Below, one piece after another: positions 55,541 through 64,000 of a stretch of 64,000 nucleotides of DNA. The notes below the pieces were generated by a model. It had not been told where the DNA came from. It worked only from the letters and a program-made list of their open reading frames with translations, and searched no databases. The first letter of the stretch is position 1, and each line of letters begins with the position of its first letter. The translations under genes were made by a program, and so were the position numbers. Origin of the DNA: Siphonodentalium dalli (taxonomy: Eukaryota; Mollusca; Scaphopoda; Gadilida; Siphonodentaliidae); the NCBI GenBank assembly GCA_032622095.1, contig CP136067.1, positions 130,839,990 through 130,903,989 of the forward strand. The letters are read 5' to 3'.

Positions 55541-55623
55541 ACGATATAGATTATGTTGCATATATCAGTGGATGACTTCGACGCGTCCACGTGATGATGT
55601 CATCTACGTGTATACAGCTGCGT

Positions 55624-55809
55624 TCACTGCTGCTTAATATATGTTGTGAAGTGACCATCGATGTTCTCGGCTTCAAAAACATAACCACATGGTTCGATGT
55701 TTACTCTCGAAAATCTGGTCAGAGACGTGAAAGAAAGTTGTTCACCATTTTCAGAAAATAAAAAAGTGCAACAACAGAAGAGAACAACGTCATAGACAAC
55801 GTCACAGCC
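55624..55809 (-). other. Open frame of 62 codons without start, unknown
   Basis: The minus strand is open between stops at 55812 and 55624. It gives a hydrophobic stretch (DVVYDVVLFCCCTFLF) followed by FTSLTRFSRVNIEPCGYVFE and AENIDGHFTTYIKQQ. The hydrophobic segment, and the DNA under it (GAACAACGTC), resemble the frame at 21237-20824. They may be two decayed copies of one exon. No family was recognised. Confidence 0.2.
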
Positions 55810-56199
55810 CTAAGACATGCCGCAAACAGACACAGTACGATAGTTTATTTCTACAGTACTAAATCCAACATTTTCATGTTTATGTGGTAACTATGGGGTC
55901 GCGGAACTCAGCACACATCCGAATTTCACTCTTAACAGCACTTGAGCAGTCTCCAGATATATTTCGTTTGCAACATTTTGCGCCAGCTTATTTTATCTAA
56001 TAATGCCACAAGAATTACTTTCTAAATGACACTAACATCATGATACAATCGCTCCTACGTAGCAACATGTAGACCAACTGAATGTTAGTTGATTTCCTTG
56101 TCATCATGAATTAATCATTCACATGGATCGAGACATGTTATCTCGTCACAACAACAGACATTGTATATACCAAATTAGAGCGACACTGATTTCGACTGA

Positions 56200-56477
56200 T
56201 TAAATATGTGCCTATTCATTCTCTTATATACATGTATGCGAGTATTATATATGGAGCCTCAGTTATAAAAGATAATGCACTGGCTTACAATGTCAGTGTA
56301 AATATTGTTAGGTCAATGTTTATTCACTATTTACACAATCACCACTGTTTGTATGGTACATTCATCGCTAAAATCTATAAAAGGATGAGTTTTACGTTTA
56401 AAACGTAAATGCACTGGTTTGTAAGGTCAAGGTAAATATGGCTAGGTCAATGTATTCTCAGATATGAAAAGGGTTAA
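56200..56477. mobile_element. Degraded TTAA palindromic MITE (26.4-kb family)
   Basis: TTAA at 56200-56203 and 56474-56477. Inside are decayed versions of the ATTCTCTTATATA word and its complement, and the sequence CACTGG(C)TT then AAGGTCAAGGTAAATAT, as in the 26425-26686 element. The left terminal repeat has eroded. Confidence 0.55.
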
Positions 56478-56539
56478 ACGGACAAGACTTATTCGGTATA
56501 ATTTGGAAGGACATATAAGATATGTTTACAAATACACGA

Positions 56540-56925
56540 AATATTGATATATCTGCTTCGTATCTTGTGAAAACTACTTGACATGCTCACATCCACTTTC
56601 CAGCTATTTTCAATATTTATCACAGAAGATAAATAAACGCTCTTTACTTATCAGGATTCGACTAACAAGGAACACTCTGTTATGTGCACGCCGTGCAAAT
56701 GACTGTTGTTTTATTTGGGACCCAAACATCGTGTTCAAAGTTGTATGTTCTATTACTTCAATTTTTCCTTCTGGTACATATAATGCTCACAGAAAGGTAG
56801 TTCAAGCATCGACCTACATGTATTTCGATACCGGGACAAATTCAAAAACGAATGTTATTAGGTGTATTTGGAGCGCAAACCGCCAAGTGAATTCAAGCCC
56901 GAAATGTCATTGGGTGATAAAAACT
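56540..56925. repeat. Dispersed repeat family A, copy 2
   Basis: Same ordered text as 8870-9245 (CGCTCTTTACTTATCAGGAT, TTGGGACCCAAACATCGTGT, AGAAAGGTAGTTCAAGCATC, GGAGCGCAAACCGCCAAGTG). Confidence 0.7.
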
Positions 56926-57386
56926 TGGTAGGTAAACATGAGAAATAGAGTACATTTTACACGGACGTTATATGACGTGGAAAAAGCACGATCCCCCCAA
57001 TATCCACCCCATGCAACCACATCTCAATGGCTCTGCCATTCGCGCGGAAATAACATCTCCAACAAACAGACACCATATTCGCGTAAGGCTACAGTACTCG
57101 GCCTAACAACAAATTAATATAGTTAAATAAATAGCAATAATTAACGATAAATAGTACTAACTAAGAATAATTATTTCAAGTTCGACAAACGAATTGCCCG
57201 GTCAACAGATGAATTTGCCAGGTATTATGCACATGATTAATAACGCGTTTGAAATCGTCCGGCAATAAATATGATGTATATGTATTGGAGAGGTTATTTC
57301 CATGCGGAACGTAAATGGTCGAGCCGTTAATATTACAGCTGGTTTATAAAATAAATTCCGCTGGTGAATATGACTGTAGAAGTGTT
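56926..57386. other. Unassigned DNA
   Basis: Nothing recognised. Confidence 0.3.
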
Positions 57387-57779
57387 CATAAGACCAACAC
57401 GTGGCTTTGTCAAGGATCCTGTCTTTATTCCACATCTATTTGACACAAGCTCTCATGTTCATCATCTACTGCATCGTCTCGAAAGAGGTATCCTTCTTCA
57501 GCTTTCCCTTTTTCGAAGAACTATACTCGTCTGCTTCTTTGTGCCAATCGCCGTGTAATCGTGAACGCCGATTACATATATTTTGTTACTCAAACGTCTG
57601 CGTATTAGGAGTTCTAATAAACCAACACGTGGTTTGTCAAGCATCCTGTCTTTATTACATATCTATTTGACACAAGCTCTCATGTTCATCATCTACTGCA
57701 TCGTTTCCTACGAAGTATCCTTCTTTAGCTTTCCATTTAACGAAGAACTACTCGTCTGCTTCTTTGTACTCTATTGCAT
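57387..57779 (-). pseudogene. Two tandem downstream copies of the terminal exon
   Basis: On the minus strand, copy 2 (57779-57616) and copy 1 (57560-57387) repeat the C-terminal coding text of 58027-57797. Copy 1 reads KGKAEEGYLFRDDAVDDEHE then SLCQIDVE and stop. Copy 2 reads KWKAKEGYFVGNDAVDDEHE then SLCQIDM and stop. Each stop overlaps or precedes an AATAAA (or ATTAAA-like) polyadenylation-type signal (minus strand of 57421-57430 and 57648-57657). Upstream frames are shifted and no splice acceptor is evident, so they look like duplicated pseudo-exons. The unit period is about 170-230 bp. Confidence 0.6.
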
Positions 57780-57796
57780 ACCATGGCGATGACATG

Positions 57797-58027
57797 TGGA
57801 TTGGTCAAGGATCATGTCTTTATTCCACATCTATTTGACACAAGCTTGCGTGCTCGTCGTCTGCTGCGTCGTCTCGAAAGAGGTATCCATCTTCATCTTT
57901 CCCTTTGATGTAGAACTCGTCTGAATCGGAATCTACCCATTCATACCACGACGCTAATTCTCCCGTGTGTGACTAGTAAACTATACCATCGGTGATTCTG
58001 TCTTCCCCGTCGAACCATAACACATCT
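57797..58027 (-). CDS. Terminal coding exon candidate, acidic C-terminus, unknown
   Basis: On the minus strand a strong acceptor (CTATGGTTTTCTTGTTTCAG) ends at 58028. The following frame reads VLWFDGEDRITDGIVY, an in-frame TAG, then SHTGELASWYEWVDSDSDEF, YIKGKDEDGYLFRDDAADDE, HASLCQIDVE and TAA overlapping AATAAAG at about 57816-57822. Relative to copy 1, third-position changes dominate across DDEH...QIDVE (for example GAT/GAC, GAA/GAG, CAT/CAC), which suggests past selection on the protein. The in-frame TAG means it is either a pseudo-exon or read in another way. The acidic, aromatic-rich tail matches no family I can name. Confidence 0.45.
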
Positions 58028-58116
58028 GAAACAAGAAAACCATAGTCAGAAATGGTAACGCCACCAAGATCATATTATTAGCCATAAATATAAAATATAA
58101 TATAATTATAATATAA

Positions 58117-58168
58117 AATATTATTCATTAGTTAGCGCTAATATAGGCGCTAACTAATGAATAATATT
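58117..58168. repeat. Perfect 22-bp inverted repeat, 8-nt loop
   Basis: AATATTATTCATTAGTTAGC then GC at 58117-58138 is exactly complementary to 58147-58168; the loop is TAATATAG. It stands in AT-rich DNA. Confidence 0.85.
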
Positions 58169-58169
58169 A

Positions 58170-59440
58170 TTTGATTGACTTGTTAAATAACATCTAATAA
58201 ATATTCATCTTATTTACAACTTTAAGGAGTCCTTCTGGCACACGAGAATATTTATCGCCGTTTGATTTGCACCAAGTGAACTCGGCGCATATATAATTGA
58301 TATAACAGACCTCTATTATGATGATCGTGTCGTTATTTGTTTAAAATAGGTATTAATTGGCATATACGCAAACGTTCCCTCATTAAAATCTACATATATC
58401 GCCCATTTAGGGGACCTCCGCGAATTCGGGGACTTCCGCAAAGTGATCTCCGCAAATAGGTCCCTACGGCAAATCGTCGCACCCAATGCAATTTGTGAAC
58501 AAATACGATTGACATGCGTTTTAACGAGGTGAGCTTTAATTAAATGAAAGAAGCAATGCTACATAAACTATTTGTCATGGACTCAGCCAGTGTGCCATAT
58601 ACATGTGTCAACTAAGGTCGCTTTGCGTGGTAAAAGTGAAAAGTGAAAGTGGAAATTCGGAAAATCCTATTGAAAATGAAAGTAGCCTACAATTTTGGGA
58701 ATTCTGCGGCAGATTCAGAGAATCTATACTATTGAAAGTGAATGATCGATTCCTGGAATTCTATCAGATATCGCGACTCTGCTCGTTTTCGTGATCATAG
58801 GTTATATATAGAGCCTATATGGCCACGAAAACGAGTCGAGTCACGATACATCCATCGGTACAAATACATTGTGTATACGATACAATTTTGATTTGATGAC
58901 CAGAAAATAAAATATAGCGGTTGCTCCAACAGAACAGGCATGCGCACGCCAATTAAAATTACCCATAATTCACTTCACTACACCAGGGGCTCCCAATGGG
59001 TTATACATTATTTTCAGGCTATTAGATTATTTATATTTTCAACAATATATTATTACACCGGTGACTTTAAGTTTACAATTTCAGCCTGTCCTGACTCTAT
59101 CGATACGATTGAGGCATATTTTAAAAAAACATATTATACACCGGTGGCGTTAACTTTACAATTTCAGCATCTACGTGATTCTATCGAGTAAGGTACAACA
59201 ACAAAAATCTCCCACAATGCATTCGCCCAGTCGACCACAGAATGTCAAAATCTCCGAAACAACTTACACCACATGTGGCGTAATAAAAACTCATTAAAGT
59301 GATGTTAAAAACTCCGGTAGGGTGCTCAAACAGAAATTGAGAATAATCTTGCTCAAAGTAGTTATTTTTTACGAATATTAATCCAAATTGACAACACATA
59401 TACCGTCATTTGTATATATTAATTAAATGCAATGAATCTC
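58170..59440. repeat. Mostly unassigned; hairpin at 58769 and ~95-bp duplication at 59050
   Basis: An imperfect inverted pair (CTGCTCGTTTTCGTG at 58779-58793 with CACGAAAACGAGTCG from 58824) encloses a 30-nt loop. TACACCGGTG...TTTACAATTTCAGC occurs at about 59053 and 59147 (95-bp period). No gene was recognised. Confidence 0.55.
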
Positions 59441-59444
59441 GATG

Positions 59445-59567
59445 GCGAAATCATTTCGGTTGGTTTATCGCCAAAAGATGCGTCCCGAATCGAGATGTAA
59501 ATATTTACAATTGAGCGTAGTTCAGACGATGTTTTCTATGGAGTGGTATGGTCGATTTCTTTAAATT
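59445..59567 (-). repeat. Inverted, diverged copy of the 22.0/40.6-kb segment
   Basis: In reverse complement this reads AAAGAAATCGACCATACCAC, ATAGAAAACATCG, CTGAACTA, CTCAATTGTAA, TATTTACATCTC and GGCGATAAAC, matching the first ~125 bp of 22039-22393 with about 85% identity by eye. It begins at the same AAAGAAATCG boundary, so that boundary is probably a true repeat end. Confidence 0.8.
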
Positions 59568-60040
59568 TTTCGGCGACGTTAGTAGAATGCTACATTACCC
59601 AAGTTGCAATATCGCATAAGTATATTAACTTATCAATTTCACCGACCCGATGTGTCTACAATATGTCTTTACCTGGACATAAATTAGCCCCTGTATGGAT
59701 CCCCAGACATGGAAGGGTTACACAGGCATGTCCCGTTTGAAAATCAACAATGTAGAATATGTAATTTAGTACATGTAGGAAATACAGATATACATGCATA
59801 GACAGCTGGTATTTACACTGAACAAAAAAAACACATTACTTGCGTCATGTCGAGGATTATTAACTGCTTCAAGACGGTTACACGCTCTTTACTGCTACCA
59901 TTTCAGGAATAGACTAACAGTGAACAATCTATATGTATACTTCCATGATGAAGGGAAATCCGCGCTCGATTTTTCTAAATTCTTTGATTGGAATAAATAT
60001 GTTTGTGGCATATAAAGTCGGCGAATAAATGTTAATTGTT
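59568..60040. other. Unassigned; short family A remnant at 59880-59935
   Basis: CACGCTCTTTACTGCTACCA, TTTCAGGAAT and GACTAACAGTGAACA match the family A text at 8950-9000. No gene was recognised. Confidence 0.4.
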
Positions 60041-60386
60041 GAAGTGGTAGCCCAGTGGTTAGAGTGTCGGACTTGTAATGGTGTCTACGCACCGGCATGG
60101 GTTCGCGCCCCACCGGTGGACTATCGTCTCCATAACAGTGGCTTGGCCGGAATAAGCGGTGAGTGTGCTATATACATGAATAGCCACACGCCGTTTCAAA
60201 TCTCGGGCAAGGTCACTTGTGCTGTGATCGCTTCCTCGTACCTAGACCCGCTCTTGTGAAGCGTCTATATGCATGGCTGCATGCAGAAGATTCGGCATTA
60301 CTCAACAGCTGGGGTAATAATGTGAAGCGCTTAGGGCTATCGCGGGGATAGGCGCTATATTACTATATAAGTAACATTATTATTAT
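60041..60386 (+). mobile_element. tRNA-derived SINE
   Basis: The 5' part contains an RNA polymerase III A box (TAGCCCAGTGG, 60048-60058) and B box (GGTTCGCGCCC, 60100-60110) at tRNA-like spacing. A tRNA-unrelated body follows. The 3' tail GTGAAGCGCTTAGGGCTATC then GATAGGCGCTATATTACTAT, ending in ATTATTATTAT, is of the kind shared by SINEs and L2-type LINEs of fish and marine invertebrates. The A-to-B-box tRNA-like head is about 75 bp and the whole element about 345 bp. It is non-coding and would be mobilised in trans by a LINE. Flanking direct repeats are not clear. Confidence 0.85.
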
Positions 60387-63300
60387 AATTACATGTTTTA
60401 ACATGTAAGTATATTGTAATTCTTCTGGCTTTTATTATTATTTTTTTTTTCTTCTTATTATTCCAATAACATGCCTTAATCTCTGGAACGGCTGAACCGA
60501 TTCACCCAATTTTTTCGGTTTTAGTATATAACTTTGGAAGTTCTAGTAAAATGGCCTATTCAGAATTTCGTCCGACCTTGACCTTCGGAGTTATCGCCAT
60601 TTTGTTGATTTTTGGAGGTTTTTTGCGACACAAAAGTCACTTGCGAAATCGATGTTTGAATTCTTATATCGTCGAAACGGCTTGACCGATTGATTTGAAA
60701 TTTGGTACATGCATAGCCATTGAGTATACGAAGTCGATGTACAAATAGGGAATTTCATCTGACCTTGACCTTTGGAAACAACGCTCTGTATCGGTTTTAT
60801 TGTTGTTTTCCTATCTCCTCCGAAACGGCTTGAGATATCGGGTTCGGACTTTTTTCATTATTTGCGCATGTATGTGTGTTATGAACCACCGAAAAATTAT
60901 AGGGTTCGCACTTCCGGTTTAAAAGTTCGCTATGGGTCGAAGGTTAAAAGAACGTTCTTTATGAGGAATCCAGAATGGCTCGAGCTATTGAGTTGGGACT
61001 TTTTGTATCATGTGCAGCAAACTCTGCGCTCTATAACGATATATATAGTTAATGGATTGCACTTCCGGTTTTGGATAACGGGCGTGTGGGTATGTATCTC
61101 AAAACTATTTTGGCGCAGATTTTGATGAAATTTGGTCGACGTCATCAGTAGTTGCCACTGATTACTATGCAACTCGAATTTTAAAAATCGGACATAAACT
61201 TCGAGAGTTATGGCTGTTTAAAAACCTGGTTTTTATGGGGTTTTTATGGGGTTTTCGTGCCTTGAAAAATTTCAAAATTGATGTTTGATTACTTTTGTCG
61301 TCGAAACGGCTTGGCCAATTAATTTGAAATTCCGTACCTCCATGGGCATTGAACATATGCAGTCGATGCACTAATAGGGAATTTCGTCTGACCTTAACCT
61401 TTGGAAAGAACGCTCTTTATCTGTTTTATTGTTGTAAACGTATCTCCCCCGGAACGGCTTGAGGTATCGAGTTCGGACTTGCATTATTAGTTTCCTCTCA
61501 TCATGTGCTACAAACGCGCGAAAAATGGTATGGATAGCACTTCCGGTTCGAAAGTTCGGTATTGGTCGAAGAATCGGTTAACGCTCTTTGAAAAACGTTT
61601 TTCTCCTGAATTTGACCAAATTCATAGGGTGGCATCGCTAGTACGAACTGAAGACAACGCCTTAAAAATTAGCGCAATCGACCAAAAACTGACGTCACAG
61701 CACCCGATTCAACTTTTGACTTTTGGGTATCCTGCAAGGTGGGAGCCTTGCCCTGATTTCTTTGAAAAAGGCGAATATATCCAAAACGACTCTACCGATT
61801 GCCTTGATTTTGTGTACGTACATAGCTCCCGTCCTTGGCTATTGACTGGACTGGGTGCGGTGTTCGTCCGACCTTGACCTTGGCACAAAACGCTCTTCAT
61901 GTTGATTACTGTTGTGTGCTCATCTCCTCCGGAACGGCTTGAGATATCGAGTTCGGACTTGCTCTATTAGGTTCGTCTTCTCATGTGATACACGCATACA
62001 AAAATGACTTCCGGTTTGGGAGAACTGGCGAGTGGGTGCAGAATTTGATGAAATTTGGTGGATAAAATACTGTGGTTGGTGACTAGTACTATGGTATATA
62101 GTATCACAATACTCGCATGTGTCTGCTGACAACTAACTCGTTAACGGACGACACAAGTTCCCGTCATTGGCAACATGGAAGTATCGAAATTGATGTGCAA
62201 TTACAGTTTCATTCTAGTTATACTTCCATGTTTTAACATGGAAGTATATTGTAATTCTTCTGGCTTTTTTTCTCCTTTTTTTTCTTATTATTATTCCGAT
62301 AATATGCCTTAATCTCCGGAACGGCTGGACCGATTCACCCGCTGTTTTCGGTTTCAGTATATAACTTTGGAAGATCTCGGTAAATGGCCTATTGAGAATT
62401 TCGTACGACCTTGACCTTCGGAGTTATCGCCATTTTGTTGATATTTGGGGGTTTTTCGCGACACAAAAGTAACTTGCAAAATCGATGTTTGAATTCTTAT
62501 ATCGTCAAAAGGGCTAGACCTATTGATTTAAAATTTACCTGCATAGCCATTGAGTATACGAAGTCGATATACAAATAGGGAATTTCATCTGACCTTGACC
62601 TTTGAAAAAAACGCTCTTTATCGGTTTTAATGTTGTTATCGTATCTCCTCCTAAACAGCTTGAGATATCGAGTTCGGACTTTTTTCATGATTTGCGCATG
62701 TATGTGTGTTATGAACTGCCGAAAACTGATAGGGTTCGCACTTCCGGTTTAAAAGTTCGCTACTGGTCGAAGGATAAAACAACGCTCTTTATAGGAAATC
62801 CAGGACGGCTCGAGATATTGAATTGGGACTTTTTGCATGATGTGTAGCAAACTCTGCGCTCTCGAACGATATATATAGTTAACGGATATCACTTCCGGTT
62901 CGGGAGAACGGGCGTGTGGGTATGTATCTCAAAACTATTTTAGCGATATTTTGATGAAATTTGGTAGACGTCATCAGTAGATGCCACTGATTGCTATGCA
63001 ACTCGAATTTTAAAAATCGGACATCAACTTCGATAGTTATGGCTGTTTAAAAACCTGGTTTATTTCCGACCTTGACCTTCAGAGTTATCGACATTTTGTT
63101 GATTTTTGGAGGGTCTTCGCGCCACTAAAATGACTTGCAAAATCGAGGTTTGATTTCTTATATCGCCGAAAACGGCTTGGCCGATTGATTTGAAATTCGG
63201 GACCTTCTTAGCCATTGCGCATTGGCAGTCGATGAACAAATAGGGAACTTCGTCTGACCTTGACCTTTTGGTACACCGCTCTTTATCGGTTTTATTGTTG

Positions 63301-64000
63301 TGAACAGATCTCCTCCTAAACGGCTTGAGATATCGGGTTCGGACTTTTTTTCATTATTTGCGCATATATGTGTGTTATGAACCACCGAAAAATGATAGGG
63401 TTCGCACTTCCGGTTTAAAAGTTCGCTACTGGTCGAAGGATAAAAGAACGCTCTTATAGGGAATCCAGAAGGGCTTGAGATATCGAGTTGGGACCTTTTG
63501 CATGATGTGCAGCAAACTCTGCGCTCTCTAATGATATATATAGTTGATGGATTTCACTTCCGGTTTGCGAGAACGGGCGTGTTGGTATGTATCTCAAAAC
63601 TATTTTGGCTCAGATTTTGATGAAATTTGGTGGACATAATCTTTAGTTTTCGCTGACCACTACCCCGCTCAGATTTTTCAAATCGGACTTAAACTTCTCG
63701 AGTTATGGCTGCTTATAATCCTGATTTGTATGGGGTTTTCGGACCCCTAGAATGAATTGTAAAATTTCAAAATCGATGTTTAGTTTCTTATACCGTCGAA
63801 ACGTCGTGGCCAATTGATTTGAAATGTTGTACCTGCATAGCCATTGAGCATTCGCAGTTTTTGTGCATCAGACTCTGCGCTGTATAATGATATATATAGG
63901 GTACTGATTTGACTTCCGGTTTGAGAGAACTTGCGAGTGGGTGCAGCATTTGATGAAATTTGGTGGATAAAATACTGTGGTTGGTGACTAGTACTAAGGT
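60387..64000 (+). repeat. Higher-order repeat: ~1.83-kb units with ~630-bp subunits
   Basis: TAACATG(T/G)AAGTATATTGTAAT then TTCTTCTGGCTTTT starts at about 60400 and 62232. ATATGCCTTAATCTCCGGAA-type text lies at 60471 and 62302, giving a period of 1831 bp. Within each unit, CGAAACGGCTTG(A/G)CC, ATTTGAAATT, CAAATAGGGAATTTC, TGACCTTGACCTT, ACGCTCTTTATC, TATCTCCTCC, GGCTTGAGATATCG, GTTCGGACTT and CACTTCCGGTTT recur about every 630-660 bp (60674, 61303; 62505, 63165, 63798). The array continues past the window edge. Open frames here are not conserved in a protein-like way. Confidence 0.85.

Noticed and set aside
60772-62847. Similar plus-strand frames at 60772-61125 and 62602-62847
   Set aside because: Their resemblance is due to being the same position of a 1.83-kb tandem repeat; other copies do not keep the frame.

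Overview
This is a gene-poor, AT-rich animal nuclear sequence, not bacterial. Signs are a coding exon with a splice donor, terminal-exon candidates with splice acceptors, tRNA-derived SINE and LINE remnants, microsatellites, and many cut-and-paste transposon footprints (hAT with 8-bp duplications, TTAA and TAA insertions, a MULE and a Crypton remnant). Frequent TACATGTA-type strings and the repeat families are reminiscent of molluscs or other marine lophotrochozoans, but the window has no gene that fixes the species.

Layout. 0-14 kb: a 568-bp hAT-type element with a perfect 8-bp target duplication; a TTAA-flanked palindromic MITE; a frameshifted MULE transposase; a minus-strand LINE that appears split into a C-terminal tail (3.5-3.9 kb) and a reverse-transcriptase piece (8.1-8.8 kb); a very large inverted-repeat element (10.9-12.8 kb) with a younger TTAA element inserted in one arm; and a second palindromic element at 13.4-13.8 kb. 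14.8-15.1 kb: the best host gene evidence, a first coding exon of a Ras-like (RGK-type) GTPase on the minus strand. 15-24 kb: tandem duplications, 'TGACCTTGA'-bearing repeats, a membrane-protein-like open frame, a Crypton-like N-terminal pseudogene and a 355-bp segment repeated exactly 18.6 kb away. 24-34 kb: long hairpins, duplicated 0.5-kb blocks, and an unusual array of twelve regularly spaced GCTAAAGAG palindromes at 32.6-33.2 kb. 34-39 kb: a 383-bp satellite (about six copies) and A/T-rich dyad repeats. 40-44 kb: a candidate terminal exon whose splice-acceptor region is duplicated around the 355-bp insertion, a microsatellite split by a hAT-like element, and a threonine-rich open frame in an (AGT)n tract. 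44-57 kb: further TIR elements (TAA-flanked, hAT with 8-bp duplication, one with a MADF/Myb-like open frame). 57-64 kb: a triplicated terminal exon with conserved C-terminus, a tRNA-SINE, and a higher-order repeat of about 1.83 kb rich in TCAAGGTCA half-sites.

The recognisable genes do not form a pathway. The window is mostly intron/intergenic DNA built from layered, nested non-autonomous transposons. The most unusual structure is the 32.6-kb palindrome array; the most informative event is the 355-bp insertion with 77-bp flanking direct repeats at 40.6 kb. All homology calls are from reading motifs, not searches.
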